Assembly: GCA_023393165.1 (NCBI GenBank)
Contig: JAEWMJ010000036.1
Span: 1 to 64,000, forward strand
Reading direction: 5' to 3'
From: Bacillota bacterium
Lineage (GTDB): Bacteria > Bacillota > Clostridia > Christensenellales > Christensenellaceae
Length of the DNA stretch: 64,000 bases
Part shown: positions 30,595-39,284 of the stretch, in pieces
Layout of the letters: every line of letters starts with the position of its first letter
How positions within the stretch are numbered: position 1 is the stretch's first letter
The notes under the pieces: generated by a model
What the model was told of the DNA's origin: nothing
The model's input: only the letters and a program-made list of their open reading frames with translations
The model's database searches: none
Position numbers and translations under genes: made by a program

Positions 30595-33498
30595 ATGAAT
30601 ATATCGAATGTACGGATATCTGTTCCTAAAGCCGCTCACGGAGAAATTATTCGCAGGGAACTCCTTGCCGCGGTCCTTGATGATCAAAAAAAGCTTGTTT
30701 ACGTACATGCAGGGGCAGGATACGGCAAAACAACGCTGCTTTCCCAGGCCGCCAATTTATTGGAAAATGCCGTATGGCTGACGCTTGACTGTGAAAACGA
30801 TGTTTTTGCATTTCTGGGCATTTTATGCAAAGCCTTGCGCCATGCCTTTCCGGATTATATCTTCAATGTCTCCGAATATCTGCCTTTTGAAGGAAAAAAG
30901 AATTTTGCGACCATTCTTGCAAATGCTCTTTTAAACAGTATTGAAAACCTTGAACGGGATATAACGATCATTATAGAAGACCTTCACACAATAGAAGATG
31001 GGCAGATCAAAAATCTGATTGCCTGCATCATGAAGTACAAGCCCTCGAATATAAGGCTTTATCTGAGCAGCAGGGAAGCCCCCTGGCAGGAGTTGATTTC
31101 CCTGCGTATAAGGGGGCACATTTTAGAGGTCACCCAAAAAGAACTCGCGTTTACACGCGAAGAATCCGTGCAGATTCTGGGTTTTGACGACGAATATATC
31201 TACAAAATGACGGAAGGCTGGCCGCTTGCCATCGGTTCTTTCAAGGTTCTTCTGGAAAACGGCGTAAGCCTCTCCGAACTTCCCTCGCGCGGCAACGAGG
31301 CTCTGTATTCTTATCTTTTTTACGAATGCTTAAGCCGCCTGTCATCTGAGACGGTGGAATTTCTCAAATCATCCGCCTGTTTTGAAGATCTGGACGCGCA
31401 GATGCTCAATGCCGTTTTGGGAATAAAAAACGCCGAAGCGCTTCTTCGGAGCCTGGTGGCACGCAATATTTTTATCATCAGAACGGACGAAGGCCATTAC
31501 CGCTACCACTCTCTTTTCAGCGAATATCTGGCCGGATATTCTGAAAATTCAAAAAGACTGCTGCTGCAGCAAAAGGCGGCAGTTTTTTATTTTGATAAAA
31601 AGGAGTACTCCAAATCTGCGGAATACGCAATGAGGCTGGAAAGCAAGGATCTCCTTAAAAAAATCATTTTAACCGGCTACAGGGATTCCATTAAAAACGG
31701 CAGTTTCAACGAGCTCAGGGAGTGGTTTTATGCCCTCGGAAAAGAGATCTCCGACCCGAGCCGGGAACTTTTGGTTGCGAAAGGCGCTTTTTTATCAAGC
31801 ATCGGAAACTTTAATGAAGCAAAAAAATGTCTGGATAAAGCGATACCCCTGCTCGGCGCCGGGGACAGGGAACTCTACATTGAAGCCATGACGCATAAGG
31901 CGCGTGTGCTCAGGAACTTTGTCTCATTTGAAGAATCAAACAAGCTGCTGGATGAGCTTATACCCGAACTGAATAATCTTGACTTTGAAACCGTTTATAC
32001 AGTCCTGATAGAAAAAATTTATAATTTATGTTATAACACGCAGATCAGGGAAGCCTACGATCTTGTCCGCCAAATGATGGAGATTTGCTCGGGCGCAGGC
32101 AATTTAAAGGTGAAAGCATGGTATGAAAGATATTTATGCGCCGTCCATTTTTATGCGGGCAGGATGAAAGATTCGGTTTACTATTATGAGAAATCCCTTG
32201 AGATTCCGGAAGATGAACTTAAGTATTTAAACGCGCACAATATCGGCATCTTTGCGGCAAAGGCTTATCAAATGCTGGGCGAAAGAGATAAAGCCGTATC
32301 CATCATAACGGCGGAACTTCAAAACTTAAGGAATACGGGAAGATATGAGGAACTGTGGTCGGGCTGCCTTCTCGCCGCGGAAATACACTACCAGAATACC
32401 TTTATAGACAGGATGAACGGCGGCAGTCAGACTTATGAGACGACTGTAAAATACTTCAACCTTGCCGACGAGTATGCCCCCCTTTACCGCAACACCGATT
32501 TCCAGACGCATTGGGCAAAGATACAAAGGCTGACCAATTGTCTCATGTTTTCAAACGATCCGAAGGATATCGTTATCCATGAGATTTTTGAGGACCTTGA
32601 GCATGCCAATGATTATTTAAAAACAATTATTTTAGGCAGGCTCTTCAGCTATTTTGCGGCTTTATCGGATTTCCCGAATGCCGTCCGCTGCGCGCAGATG
32701 TCCATAGACATTGGAGAAAAATTTGGTATTATGCTGATTCCAACCCTGGCTTACGGCATATTGGCAAGAGCTGCCATTGCGCAGAGAGATCAGGAAAAAG
32801 CAGCCGCTCTGACAAAGCGCTTTCTGCTTCTGTGCCACGAAAACGGCGTATACGAATATTTCAGGGTTAGAAAAGCATACGATCCAGTCCTTGAATTTGC
32901 TCTTATAAACGGCATTGAGCCGGATATCGCAAGAGAAATAATGGAATTTGCAGGCTATAAGTTTAAAAAGGCATATATCACGACATTGGGCGGTTTTTTC
33001 GTATATCCGTACAATGGCAGGCATGACCCCGTTAAAATGCGCACAAAAAAAGAACGGGAGCTTCTGGCTTTCCTTCTTGACGCGGGCAGCCGGGGCGCTA
33101 CAAAAGAGCAGATTTATGATGCGCTCTGGTACGAGTCGGATTCGGACGATGTAAAAAAGCTGATAGGCGTGAACCTTGCCCAGATAAAAAAAGACCTTGC
33201 CTGCCTGGGCATTACGGATCCCATCATAAACCATGAAAAGCATTACAGCATTTGCAGGGATGAGATCGTGGTGGATACGGATCTTTTTGAAGAAGCCGTA
33301 CAAAAATTCAGGGATCAGGGCTGCAATGAAGCGCTGCAAGAGCTGTTATCGCTTTACAGGGGAGATTATCTTGCTGAATTCGAAGCGCAATGGGCTGCAG
33401 GGAACAGAATAAAATACCAGGAACTATACCGCAGCGCTCTTATATGCGGCGTAAATCCCGGGAACACGCCGGACGTCTTTTGGAAACCCGGCCTTTAG
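30595..33498 (+). CDS. STAND-type transcriptional regulator with C-terminal winged helix
   Basis: Large regulator of 967 residues. The N-terminal NTPase resembles MalT, with Walker A H-A-G-A-G-Y-G-K45-T-T and Walker B-like I-T-I-I-I-E-D-L-H. A long helical repeat region (about 330-780, TPR-like) follows. The C-terminus (about 790-900) looks like an OmpR/SARP-type winged helix (M-R-T-K-K-E-R-E-L-L-A-F-L-L-D-A-G, then A-L-W-Y-E-S-D). A BTAD-like start follows (V-D-T-D-L-F-E-E-A-V), but the protein ends before a full BTAD domain. MalT itself carries a LuxR-type domain, so this is a variant architecture. It is divergent from the Nif11 operon and is the likely activator of it. Confidence 0.8.
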   Translation: MNISNVRISVPKAAHGEIIRRELLAAVLDDQKKLVYVHAGAGYGKTTLLSQAANLLENAVWLTLDCENDVFAFLGILCKALRHAFPDYIFNVSEYLPFEGKKNFATILANALLNSIENLERDITIIIEDLHTIEDGQIKNLIACIMKYKPSNIRLYLSSREAPWQELISLRIRGHILEVTQKELAFTREESVQILGFDDEYIYKMTEGWPLAIGSFKVLLENGVSLSELPSRGNEALYSYLFYECLSRLSSETVEFLKSSACFEDLDAQMLNAVLGIKNAEALLRSLVARNIFIIRTDEGHYRYHSLFSEYLAGYSENSKRLLLQQKAAVFYFDKKEYSKSAEYAMRLESKDLLKKIILTGYRDSIKNGSFNELREWFYALGKEISDPSRELLVAKGAFLSSIGNFNEAKKCLDKAIPLLGAGDRELYIEAMTHKARVLRNFVSFEESNKLLDELIPELNNLDFETVYTVLIEKIYNLCYNTQIREAYDLVRQMMEICSGAGNLKVKAWYERYLCAVHFYAGRMKDSVYYYEKSLEIPEDELKYLNAHNIGIFAAKAYQMLGERDKAVSIITAELQNLRNTGRYEELWSGCLLAAEIHYQNTFIDRMNGGSQTYETTVKYFNLADEYAPLYRNTDFQTHWAKIQRLTNCLMFSNDPKDIVIHEIFEDLEHANDYLKTIILGRLFSYFAALSDFPNAVRCAQMSIDIGEKFGIMLIPTLAYGILARAAIAQRDQEKAAALTKRFLLLCHENGVYEYFRVRKAYDPVLEFALINGIEPDIAREIMEFAGYKFKKAYITTLGGFFVYPYNGRHDPVKMRTKKERELLAFLLDAGSRGATKEQIYDALWYESDSDDVKKLIGVNLAQIKKDLACLGITDPIINHEKHYSICRDEIVVDTDLFEEAVQKFRDQGCNEALQELLSLYRGDYLAEFEAQWAAGNRIKYQELYRSALICGVNPGNTPDVFWKPGL

Positions 33499-33555
33499 GC
33501 GGCCCGGCAGGGTCACCTGTTATTTTGCATCTCTGCAGCCCAATTAACCTGCAAA

Positions 33556-34938
33556 TCATCTTAAATATGTGATTTCGTTTTTATAATCCAATATCCGGTC
33601 GATCACATCTTTCTCCATCAATCCCCTTTGCAGCACAAGCTCTTTGATTTTTTGAGGATTATTTTCGCATGCCGCCAGGATTTCCGCAGCGGTCTCATAA
33701 CCGATATAAGGGGAAAGCGCGGTTGCCAGCACAAGCGACCTGTTTAAATGTTCCATGCAGTTTTTCCTGTTGGCCTCAAGCGTTTGGATACATTTTTCCC
33801 TGAAGATTTTCACGGTATGGACGAGCAGCGACAGGCTTTCCAGCAGACTGTCCGCGATGAGCGGCATAAAGGCGTTAAGCTCAAAATTCCCCGAAGCCGC
33901 GGCCAGAGTCACCGCCGAGTCATTGGCAATCACCCTGATGGCCGCCTGGGTAGTCATCTCGGGGATCACAGGATTGACCTTCCCGGGCATGATCGTGCTT
34001 CCCATTTGGAGCTCCTTAAGGGTAATTTCCCCCAGGCCGCCGTTGGGCCCGGAGTTCATCAGCCGAAGGTCGCCCGCGATCTTCATAAGGTTCACAGCCA
34101 GCGCTTTCAAAAGTCCTGAAACTTCCACAAAAACATCATTGTTCTGGGTCAGATCCATCGGGTATTCCGCCTTGGCCAGGCCGACACCGGTCAGGTCTCT
34201 TAAAACGTCTATCACTTTAAACGTATATTTCCTGTCCGCATTGCTGCCCGTACCCACCGCGGTACCACCGAGATTCACCTGCCGCAACCGTTCCTCCACC
34301 TTGTAAATGCGCCAGCGGTCACGCGCAATTGCCTGCGCGTATGCGCCGAATTCCTGTCCCAGCGTTACGGGCATGGCGTCCATCAATTCGGTACGGCCAA
34401 GCTTCAGGATATCCGAAAACTCCTGTTCCTTTTTTTGCAGCGATTCCTGCAGCCGGGCGCATTCGCCGCTCAGCTCGCGCACCATCCGTATGGCTGCTAT
34501 GCGCAGGGCGGTTGGGTAAACGTCGTTGGTGGACTGGCCCTTGTTGACGTCGTCCAGCGGACTGATGACGGAATACTCGCCCGGTTTCCGGCCCAATGAC
34601 CGGAGCGCAAGATTGGCGATCACCTCATTGACGTTCATATTGGTGGACGTGCCGGCCCCTCCCTGCAGGGCGGACGTTACAAACGCATGATCCGCTTTCC
34701 CGCCAAGAACCATATCGCAGGCGGCAACGATCGCATCCCCCTTCTTTTGATCCATCAATCCTAGGGATATATGGGCCATGGCCGCGGCTTTTTTCACCTC
34801 CGCCATGGCATAAATCAGGCTTAAATGGACCTTTTTATTGCCCAACGGAAAATTTTCCAGTGCGCGCGCGGTCTCCTTGCCAAAAAGCGCGCCGTCCTCC
34901 AGAAGTATCTCGCCTATTTTGTCTTTCTCGGTCCGCAT
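33556..34938 (-). CDS. aspA: Aspartate ammonia-lyase
   Basis: Fumarase/aspartase-superfamily enzyme of 460 residues that converts aspartate to fumarate and ammonia. Visible motifs are G-A-G-T-S-T-N-M-N-V-N-E, K-G-Q-S-T-N-D-V-Y-P-T and the signature G-S-T-I-M-P-G-K-V-N-P. It is the last gene of the hydrogenase-maturation operon, 3 bp after hydF and with GAGGAGG overlapping the hydF stop. An aspartase-like gene within hyd maturation clusters is known in several Clostridia and Thermotogae. Its link may be ammonia supply for the H-cluster bridging dithiomethylamine, which is inference. Confidence 0.88.
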   Translation of the reverse strand: MRTEKDKIGEILLEDGALFGKETARALENFPLGNKKVHLSLIYAMAEVKKAAAMAHISLGLMDQKKGDAIVAACDMVLGGKADHAFVTSALQGGAGTSTNMNVNEVIANLALRSLGRKPGEYSVISPLDDVNKGQSTNDVYPTALRIAAIRMVRELSGECARLQESLQKKEQEFSDILKLGRTELMDAMPVTLGQEFGAYAQAIARDRWRIYKVEERLRQVNLGGTAVGTGSNADRKYTFKVIDVLRDLTGVGLAKAEYPMDLTQNNDVFVEVSGLLKALAVNLMKIAGDLRLMNSGPNGGLGEITLKELQMGSTIMPGKVNPVIPEMTTQAAIRVIANDSAVTLAAASGNFELNAFMPLIADSLLESLSLLVHTVKIFREKCIQTLEANRKNCMEHLNRSLVLATALSPYIGYETAAEILAACENNPQKIKELVLQRGLMEKDVIDRILDYKNEITYLR

Positions 34939-34941
34939 GAT

Positions 34942-36150
34942 CTAGTCCTCCTCCAGTGTCAGCGCGACGGACGGGAAAGCCTGCACGCTGCGTTTTAAAA
35001 TTCCCTGCATATAGGCAATCAGTACGCCGTAATTCGTAACGGGCACGTCCTGGTCCCGTGCGCACTGGATGCGGTATTTCATCTCCCGTTCGTTCAGCAT
35101 GCATCCCCCGCAGTGGACGATCAGTTTATAAGGAGAAAGATCGTCCGGAAATTCGGCGCCCGAGGTGAACGCAAACCCGATATCCCGCCCCGTATGCTGC
35201 CTGATCCATCTCGGAAGTTTGACGGTCCCAATGTCGTCGCATTGCCGGTGATGGGTGCAGCCCTCGGCTATCAGAACGGTATCCCCGTCCTCCAGCTTTT
35301 CAATGGCCTTTGCGCCCAAAACGGCAGTTTCCAGATCGCCCTTGTAACGGGCGAACAATATGGAAAAGGAGGTAAGCAGAATATCCTTGGGCGTGTCGGC
35401 CGAAACCTTGGCGAATACCTGGCTGTCTGTAATCACAAGTTTTGGTTTTTTGCCCAAGCTTTGAAGCGTCTCCCGGAGTTCGTATTCCTTCACGACAATC
35501 GCGGTAGCGTCCGCCTCCAGGATATCACGGATGGTCTGCTGCTGCGGAAGGATCAGCCTTCCCTTGGGCGCGGCCTTGTCAATGGGCACCACCAGCACCA
35601 CAAAATCGGATGGCTGGATCAGATCGGCCACAATACGCAGCTTGGATTCCTCCCGGACGGCAAGACGCGCAATTTTCTCCTTGAGCGCCCAGATATTCTC
35701 CCCGGTCCTGGCGCTTACCCATATTTCATTCTCCCCGGGCGCATGCGGGGCGGCGAACAGATCCGTTTTGTTTACCGCTGTGATATAGCGGATATTTTTC
35801 TTTTTAAAAGCTTCGATCAGTTCCAGGTCTTCTTTTGTTCTTCCCGCATTTGCATCCACCACCAGAACGGCGACGTCCGTTTTGTTGAGTATCTGCAGGG
35901 CTTTTTTGACGCGCAAAGACCCCAGCTCGCCCACGTCGTCCATTCCCGGCGTGTCAATTATCATCACCGGGCCGATAGGCAGCAGTTCCATTGTCTTGTA
36001 AACAGGATCCGTGGTGGTTCCCGGTACATCCGAAACAATGGCGATGTTCTGCTCTGTAACGGCGTTCACCAGGCTGGATTTTCCCGCGTTGCGCCGCCCA
36101 AAAAATCCGATGTGTACCCTTTGTGCAGCCGGCGTATCATTCAGGCTCAT
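34942..36150 (-). CDS. hydF: [FeFe]-hydrogenase maturation GTPase
   Basis: Scaffold GTPase of 402 residues. The G domain carries G-R-R-N-A-G-K-S-S, D-T-P-G-M-D-D and N-K-T-D. The C-terminal cluster site reads G-C-T-H-H-R-Q-C and H-C-G-G-C, matching the HydF Cys-x-His ... His-Cys-x2-Cys pattern for its [4Fe-4S] cluster. HydF carries the 2Fe precursor and delivers it to apo-hydrogenase. It starts after AGGAGGGAAACG, 10 bp behind hydG. Confidence 0.93.
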   Translation of the reverse strand: MSLNDTPAAQRVHIGFFGRRNAGKSSLVNAVTEQNIAIVSDVPGTTTDPVYKTMELLPIGPVMIIDTPGMDDVGELGSLRVKKALQILNKTDVAVLVVDANAGRTKEDLELIEAFKKKNIRYITAVNKTDLFAAPHAPGENEIWVSARTGENIWALKEKIARLAVREESKLRIVADLIQPSDFVVLVVPIDKAAPKGRLILPQQQTIRDILEADATAIVVKEYELRETLQSLGKKPKLVITDSQVFAKVSADTPKDILLTSFSILFARYKGDLETAVLGAKAIEKLEDGDTVLIAEGCTHHRQCDDIGTVKLPRWIRQHTGRDIGFAFTSGAEFPDDLSPYKLIVHCGGCMLNEREMKYRIQCARDQDVPVTNYGVLIAYMQGILKRSVQAFPSVALTLEED

Positions 36151-36160
36151 CGTTTCCCTC

Positions 36161-37579
36161 CTACAGTCTGAAATCGCGGCTTCCGCTGCCGATGGCGTTA
36201 AGATGGCTTCCCACCAGATTGCGCACCTTTATGCTGGGTATATTGCACATTTCTTTTGCAATCAGGCTGTTCCCGATCCGTCCGGTTTCCGGGGCGGCAT
36301 AATCCTCCAGGTATTCCCGCAGCGTCATCAGCGCGTTCGGATGGCAGCAGTTCTGGATCTGCCCGCTTTTGCAGAGACTCATAAACCTGTCCCCCGTCCT
36401 GCCCTCGCGGTAGCAGGCGGTGCAAAAGCTTGGGATATACCCCATTTCCATCAGCCATTTTACGATCTCGTCCAGGCTCCTGGTGTCGCATACGTCGAAC
36501 TGCTCGGATTTTTCATCGTCCGGCTCTTTTTCCGCATATCCGCCCACGCTGGTGCGCGACCCGCCGCTTAACTGCGATACGCCGAGATGCAGCACGCGTT
36601 CCCGGCATTTCTGGCTTTCACGCGTGGATATGATCATCCCGGTATAGGGAACGGCAATGCGGATACAGGCGACGATCTTCGCAAAGGTATCGTCGTCTAT
36701 GCCGCTATCAAAAATATCCGGGTCGATATCGTCCGCCCGGCGGATCCTGGGTACGCTGACGGTGTGCGGTCCGACCCCAAAAGCGGCTTCCAGATGCTCC
36801 GCGTGCATGAGCAGAGCCGCAAATTCATACCGGTACAGTTCCAGCCCGAACAGCACGCCCAGCCCCACATCGTCTATGCCCCCCTGCATCGCACGGTCCA
36901 TGGCCTCGGTGTGGTAGGCGTAATTGTGTTTGGGCCCGGTGGGATGCAGCTTTTCATAGCTCTCCCGGTGGTAGGTTTCCTGAAAAAGGATGTATGTGCC
37001 GATTTTGGCGTCGTGCAGTTTCCTGTAATTTTCCACGGTGGTCGCGGCGATATTGACGTTCACCCGGCGGATCGCGCCGTTTTTGTGCCTGATTGCGTAA
37101 ATGGTATCAATGCTCTCCAATATATATTCGATCGGATTTATTTGGGGATGCTCGCCCGCCTCAATAGCGAGACGCTTGTGCCCCATGTCCTGCAGGGCGG
37201 TTACTTCCCGCCTGATATCGTCCTGCGTCAGTTTTTTACGGGCGATATGCTTATTGCTCATATGATAGGGACAGTATACGCAGCCGTTCACACAATAGTT
37301 GGAGAGATACAAGGGCGCGAACAGCACGATGCGGTTGCCGTAAAAATCTTTTTTGATCTGTTCGGCCAACCGGTAGATCTTCTCGTTTTTTTCTGGAATT
37401 TCGCAGGCAAGCAGCACGGAGGCTTCCCGGTGGGAAAGGCCTTTCCGTTCTTCGGCTTTTTTAAGAATCGCTTCTATCAGCTGTTCGTTCTTTTTGTTTT
37501 CCTGCGCATAGGCAAGCGTTTCCATGACTTCTTCATAGCTGATGAATTCTTCCGCTTTGGGCGATTTCACATCGTACAT
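36161..37579 (-). CDS. hydG: Radical-SAM tyrosine lyase of [FeFe]-hydrogenase maturation
   Basis: Radical-SAM enzyme of 472 residues that cleaves tyrosine to make the CO and cyanide ligands of the H-cluster. N-Y-C-V-N-G-C-V-Y-C holds the CX3CX2C cluster. The C-terminal auxiliary cluster is present as C-T-A-C followed 22 residues later by Cys (CX2CX22C), which distinguishes HydG from ThiH. G-G-S-R-T-S-V-G-G-Y is also typical. It starts after AGAAAGGAAAATAAAA. Confidence 0.94.
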   Translation of the reverse strand: MYDVKSPKAEEFISYEEVMETLAYAQENKKNEQLIEAILKKAEERKGLSHREASVLLACEIPEKNEKIYRLAEQIKKDFYGNRIVLFAPLYLSNYCVNGCVYCPYHMSNKHIARKKLTQDDIRREVTALQDMGHKRLAIEAGEHPQINPIEYILESIDTIYAIRHKNGAIRRVNVNIAATTVENYRKLHDAKIGTYILFQETYHRESYEKLHPTGPKHNYAYHTEAMDRAMQGGIDDVGLGVLFGLELYRYEFAALLMHAEHLEAAFGVGPHTVSVPRIRRADDIDPDIFDSGIDDDTFAKIVACIRIAVPYTGMIISTRESQKCRERVLHLGVSQLSGGSRTSVGGYAEKEPDDEKSEQFDVCDTRSLDEIVKWLMEMGYIPSFCTACYREGRTGDRFMSLCKSGQIQNCCHPNALMTLREYLEDYAAPETGRIGNSLIAKEMCNIPSIKVRNLVGSHLNAIGSGSRDFRL

Positions 37580-37660
37580 TTTTATTTTCCTTTCTTATTA
37601 CACCCCAAAACTTTTCTTTTTGGGACCGTAAACCGGGTCAGGCTGCAAACGCCTTCCCCT

Positions 37661-38716
37661 TCAGATGTTCTTTCCGGCTTCGCAATAATGGTCTCCGCGG
37701 TTGACCACCACCTGATAACCGATCCCCTGCATGCGTCTTTCCATGCAATGCCGGCATTCGGCGGCTTCGTCTCCCGTGCAGATCTTGTTGTCGTAAAGCA
37801 GATATTTGCCGCGGACATCTACAGGCGACAAATTGGGCATGGTTACATTGGCTCCTGCCATGACGCCCATTTCCCTTCCCCTGGGATGGATGGTGCCCAG
37901 CGCCGTGGTGGCGGGCAAAAGGACTCTGGGCAAAGTCAGCCGCACGAGCCCCAGCATAAAAAGAGTCAGTTCAAGCGTTCCGGCCCGCTCATTTGCAAAA
38001 GGAGTCTGATGATGCGGAATAAAAGGCCCCGCCCCAACCATATGAGGCTGAAGCTCCGCAAGGAAGAGCAGATCCTGCGCAAGGCATTCGGCAGTCTGGA
38101 AGGGAGAACCCACCATGAAACCGCATCCAACCTCAAAACCGATTTCTTTCAGGTCATAAAGGCATCTTTTCCGGTTTTCCAAAGTGAGTTCTTGAGGGTG
38201 CAGCCTGGCATAATGCTCCGCATCCGCCGTCTCATGCCGCAGCAGGTAGCGGTCCGCCCCGGCGTTGTAATAGGCTACATAGCTTTCATGACTTTTCTCG
38301 CCGATTGAGAGGGTGACCGCGCATTCCGGGTGCGCCTGTTTTATGCTCCGAACGATATCCGTTACCCTGTCGTCCGTAAAATACGGGTCTTCCCCGCCCT
38401 GCAGCACAAAGGTGCGGAAGCCCAACTGGTAACCCTGGGCGCAGCATTCCAGTATTTGATCCTTGGATAGACGGTATCTTTGCGCGCCGCTGTTGCTCCT
38501 GCGGATCCCGCAGTACAGACAATCGTTTTTGCAATAATTTGTAAACTCTATAAGCCCGCGAATATAAATCTCCCTGCCGTAGTAGCGGTGGCGGATGGCG
38601 CGGGCCTTTTGGAACAGGTATTCCGCCGATTCTTCGCTGCGGTTTTGAATGAGCAGTGCGTATTCGTCTTTAGTCAGGCGCTCATCCTTTTCCAATTTGT
38701 CGATCAGTTCTTTCAT
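37661..38716 (-). CDS. hydE: Radical-SAM maturase of [FeFe]-hydrogenase
   Basis: Radical-SAM enzyme of 351 residues acting on the iron precursor made by HydG. N-Y-C-K-N-D-C-L-Y-C-G holds the CX3CX2C cluster; L-Q-G-G-E-D and R-H-E-T-A-D are typical HydE segments. The start at 38716 (M-K-E-L-I-D) is preferred to an upstream GTG. It follows GGAGGAG and lies 1 bp after the TM1266-like stop, so the two genes are translationally coupled. Confidence 0.93.
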   Translation of the reverse strand: MKELIDKLEKDERLTKDEYALLIQNRSEESAEYLFQKARAIRHRYYGREIYIRGLIEFTNYCKNDCLYCGIRRSNSGAQRYRLSKDQILECCAQGYQLGFRTFVLQGGEDPYFTDDRVTDIVRSIKQAHPECAVTLSIGEKSHESYVAYYNAGADRYLLRHETADAEHYARLHPQELTLENRKRCLYDLKEIGFEVGCGFMVGSPFQTAECLAQDLLFLAELQPHMVGAGPFIPHHQTPFANERAGTLELTLFMLGLVRLTLPRVLLPATTALGTIHPRGREMGVMAGANVTMPNLSPVDVRGKYLLYDNKICTGDEAAECRHCMERRMQGIGYQVVVNRGDHYCEAGKNI

Positions 38717-38717
38717 T

Positions 38718-38984
38718 TCACTCCTCCGCACGGCTGCCCGAATATTTTGAATAAACAGCTTTGGAAGTTACGCCCGGCAGCATCCCCAGCTTGCCGGAAA
38801 GCGCGCTGATTACATCGGCAGGAGCATCCAACGCAATACTGATAATGCTGATGTTCCTTTTCTGATAGGGCAGCCCCATCCGGCCGATGATATATTTGCT
38901 GTAGTGATGCAGGATGTCGTTCAGCTTTTCCACCGAATCCGCATTCTCCACCACGATCCCAAGCAAAGCGACTCTCGTTTCCAT
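38718..38984 (-). CDS. TM1266-family iron-only hydrogenase system protein
   Basis: Small ACT-like protein of 88 residues (R-V-A-L-L-G-I-V-V-E-N near the N-terminus, G-R-M-G-L-P-Y and S-I-I-S-I-A-L-D-A later). It matches the family that routinely heads hydEGF operons and is annotated as a putative hydrogenase-system regulator. It is the first gene of the operon, behind a structured leader, and overlaps the ribosome site of hydE. Confidence 0.88.
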   Translation of the reverse strand: METRVALLGIVVENADSVEKLNDILHHYSKYIIGRMGLPYQKRNISIISIALDAPADVISALSGKLGMLPGVTSKAVYSKYSGSRAEE

Positions 38985-39025
38985 GGTTCAAAATCCTTTC
39001 CGATTATTGAAATGCTGCCTTCAAC

Positions 39026-39143
39026 GAAAAAAGCGCCCGAAAAAGCGCGTTAAAACTGCATTTTAGTTTTATACTGCCCTTTCACCTCAGATCTTCTTTA
39101 AGTGTCAGCAACATTTTCAATTGTTTGGCCTTGATGAAAGGAG
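39026..39143 (-). promoter_or_regulatory. Structured leader of the hydrogenase-maturation operon
   Basis: In the transcript, CTCCTTTCATC (39143-39133) can pair with GGTGAAAGGG (39086-39077), a helix of about 9 bp enclosing some 46 nt. Downstream, AAAACT-N7-AGTTTT forms a hairpin. Then GCGC, an 8-base loop, GCGC and TTTTTT (about 39046-39026) looks like a weak intrinsic terminator before the first gene. An aptamer-like domain followed by a terminator suggests a riboswitch or attenuator. It matches no class I can name. Confidence 0.45.
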
Positions 39144-39167
39144 TCCCTCGCATCTTGGCTTTATATC

Positions 39168-39196
39168 ATCATATCACATTGTGATAAAATTATCAA
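39168..39196 (-). promoter_or_regulatory. hyd-maturation promoter with palindromic operator
   Basis: On the minus strand TTGATA (39196-39191), 17 bp, TATGAT (39173-39168). The palindrome TATCAC-ATT-GTGATA (39172-39186, plus) occupies the spacer and edge of the -10. The TGTGA/TCACA half-sites resemble CRP/FNR or redox-sensing Rex sites. Confidence 0.65.
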
Positions 39197-39284
39197 ACGC
39201 TTTTTTCATCTATGGGCAGAATATGAACGATAAATTATCACAGGGCTTTTTGCCTTAACTCCGCGTATTATGCTTGGAAACCCC

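Noticed and set aside
36587..38308. 573-codon open frame on the plus strand
   Set aside because: It lies antisense to hydG and hydE, which carry all their catalytic motifs. The frame is open because of codon bias and encodes nothing recognisable.
33556..38984. [FeFe]-hydrogenase catalytic subunit
   Set aside because: Only maturation genes are present; no gene with the H-cluster motifs is found in the window.
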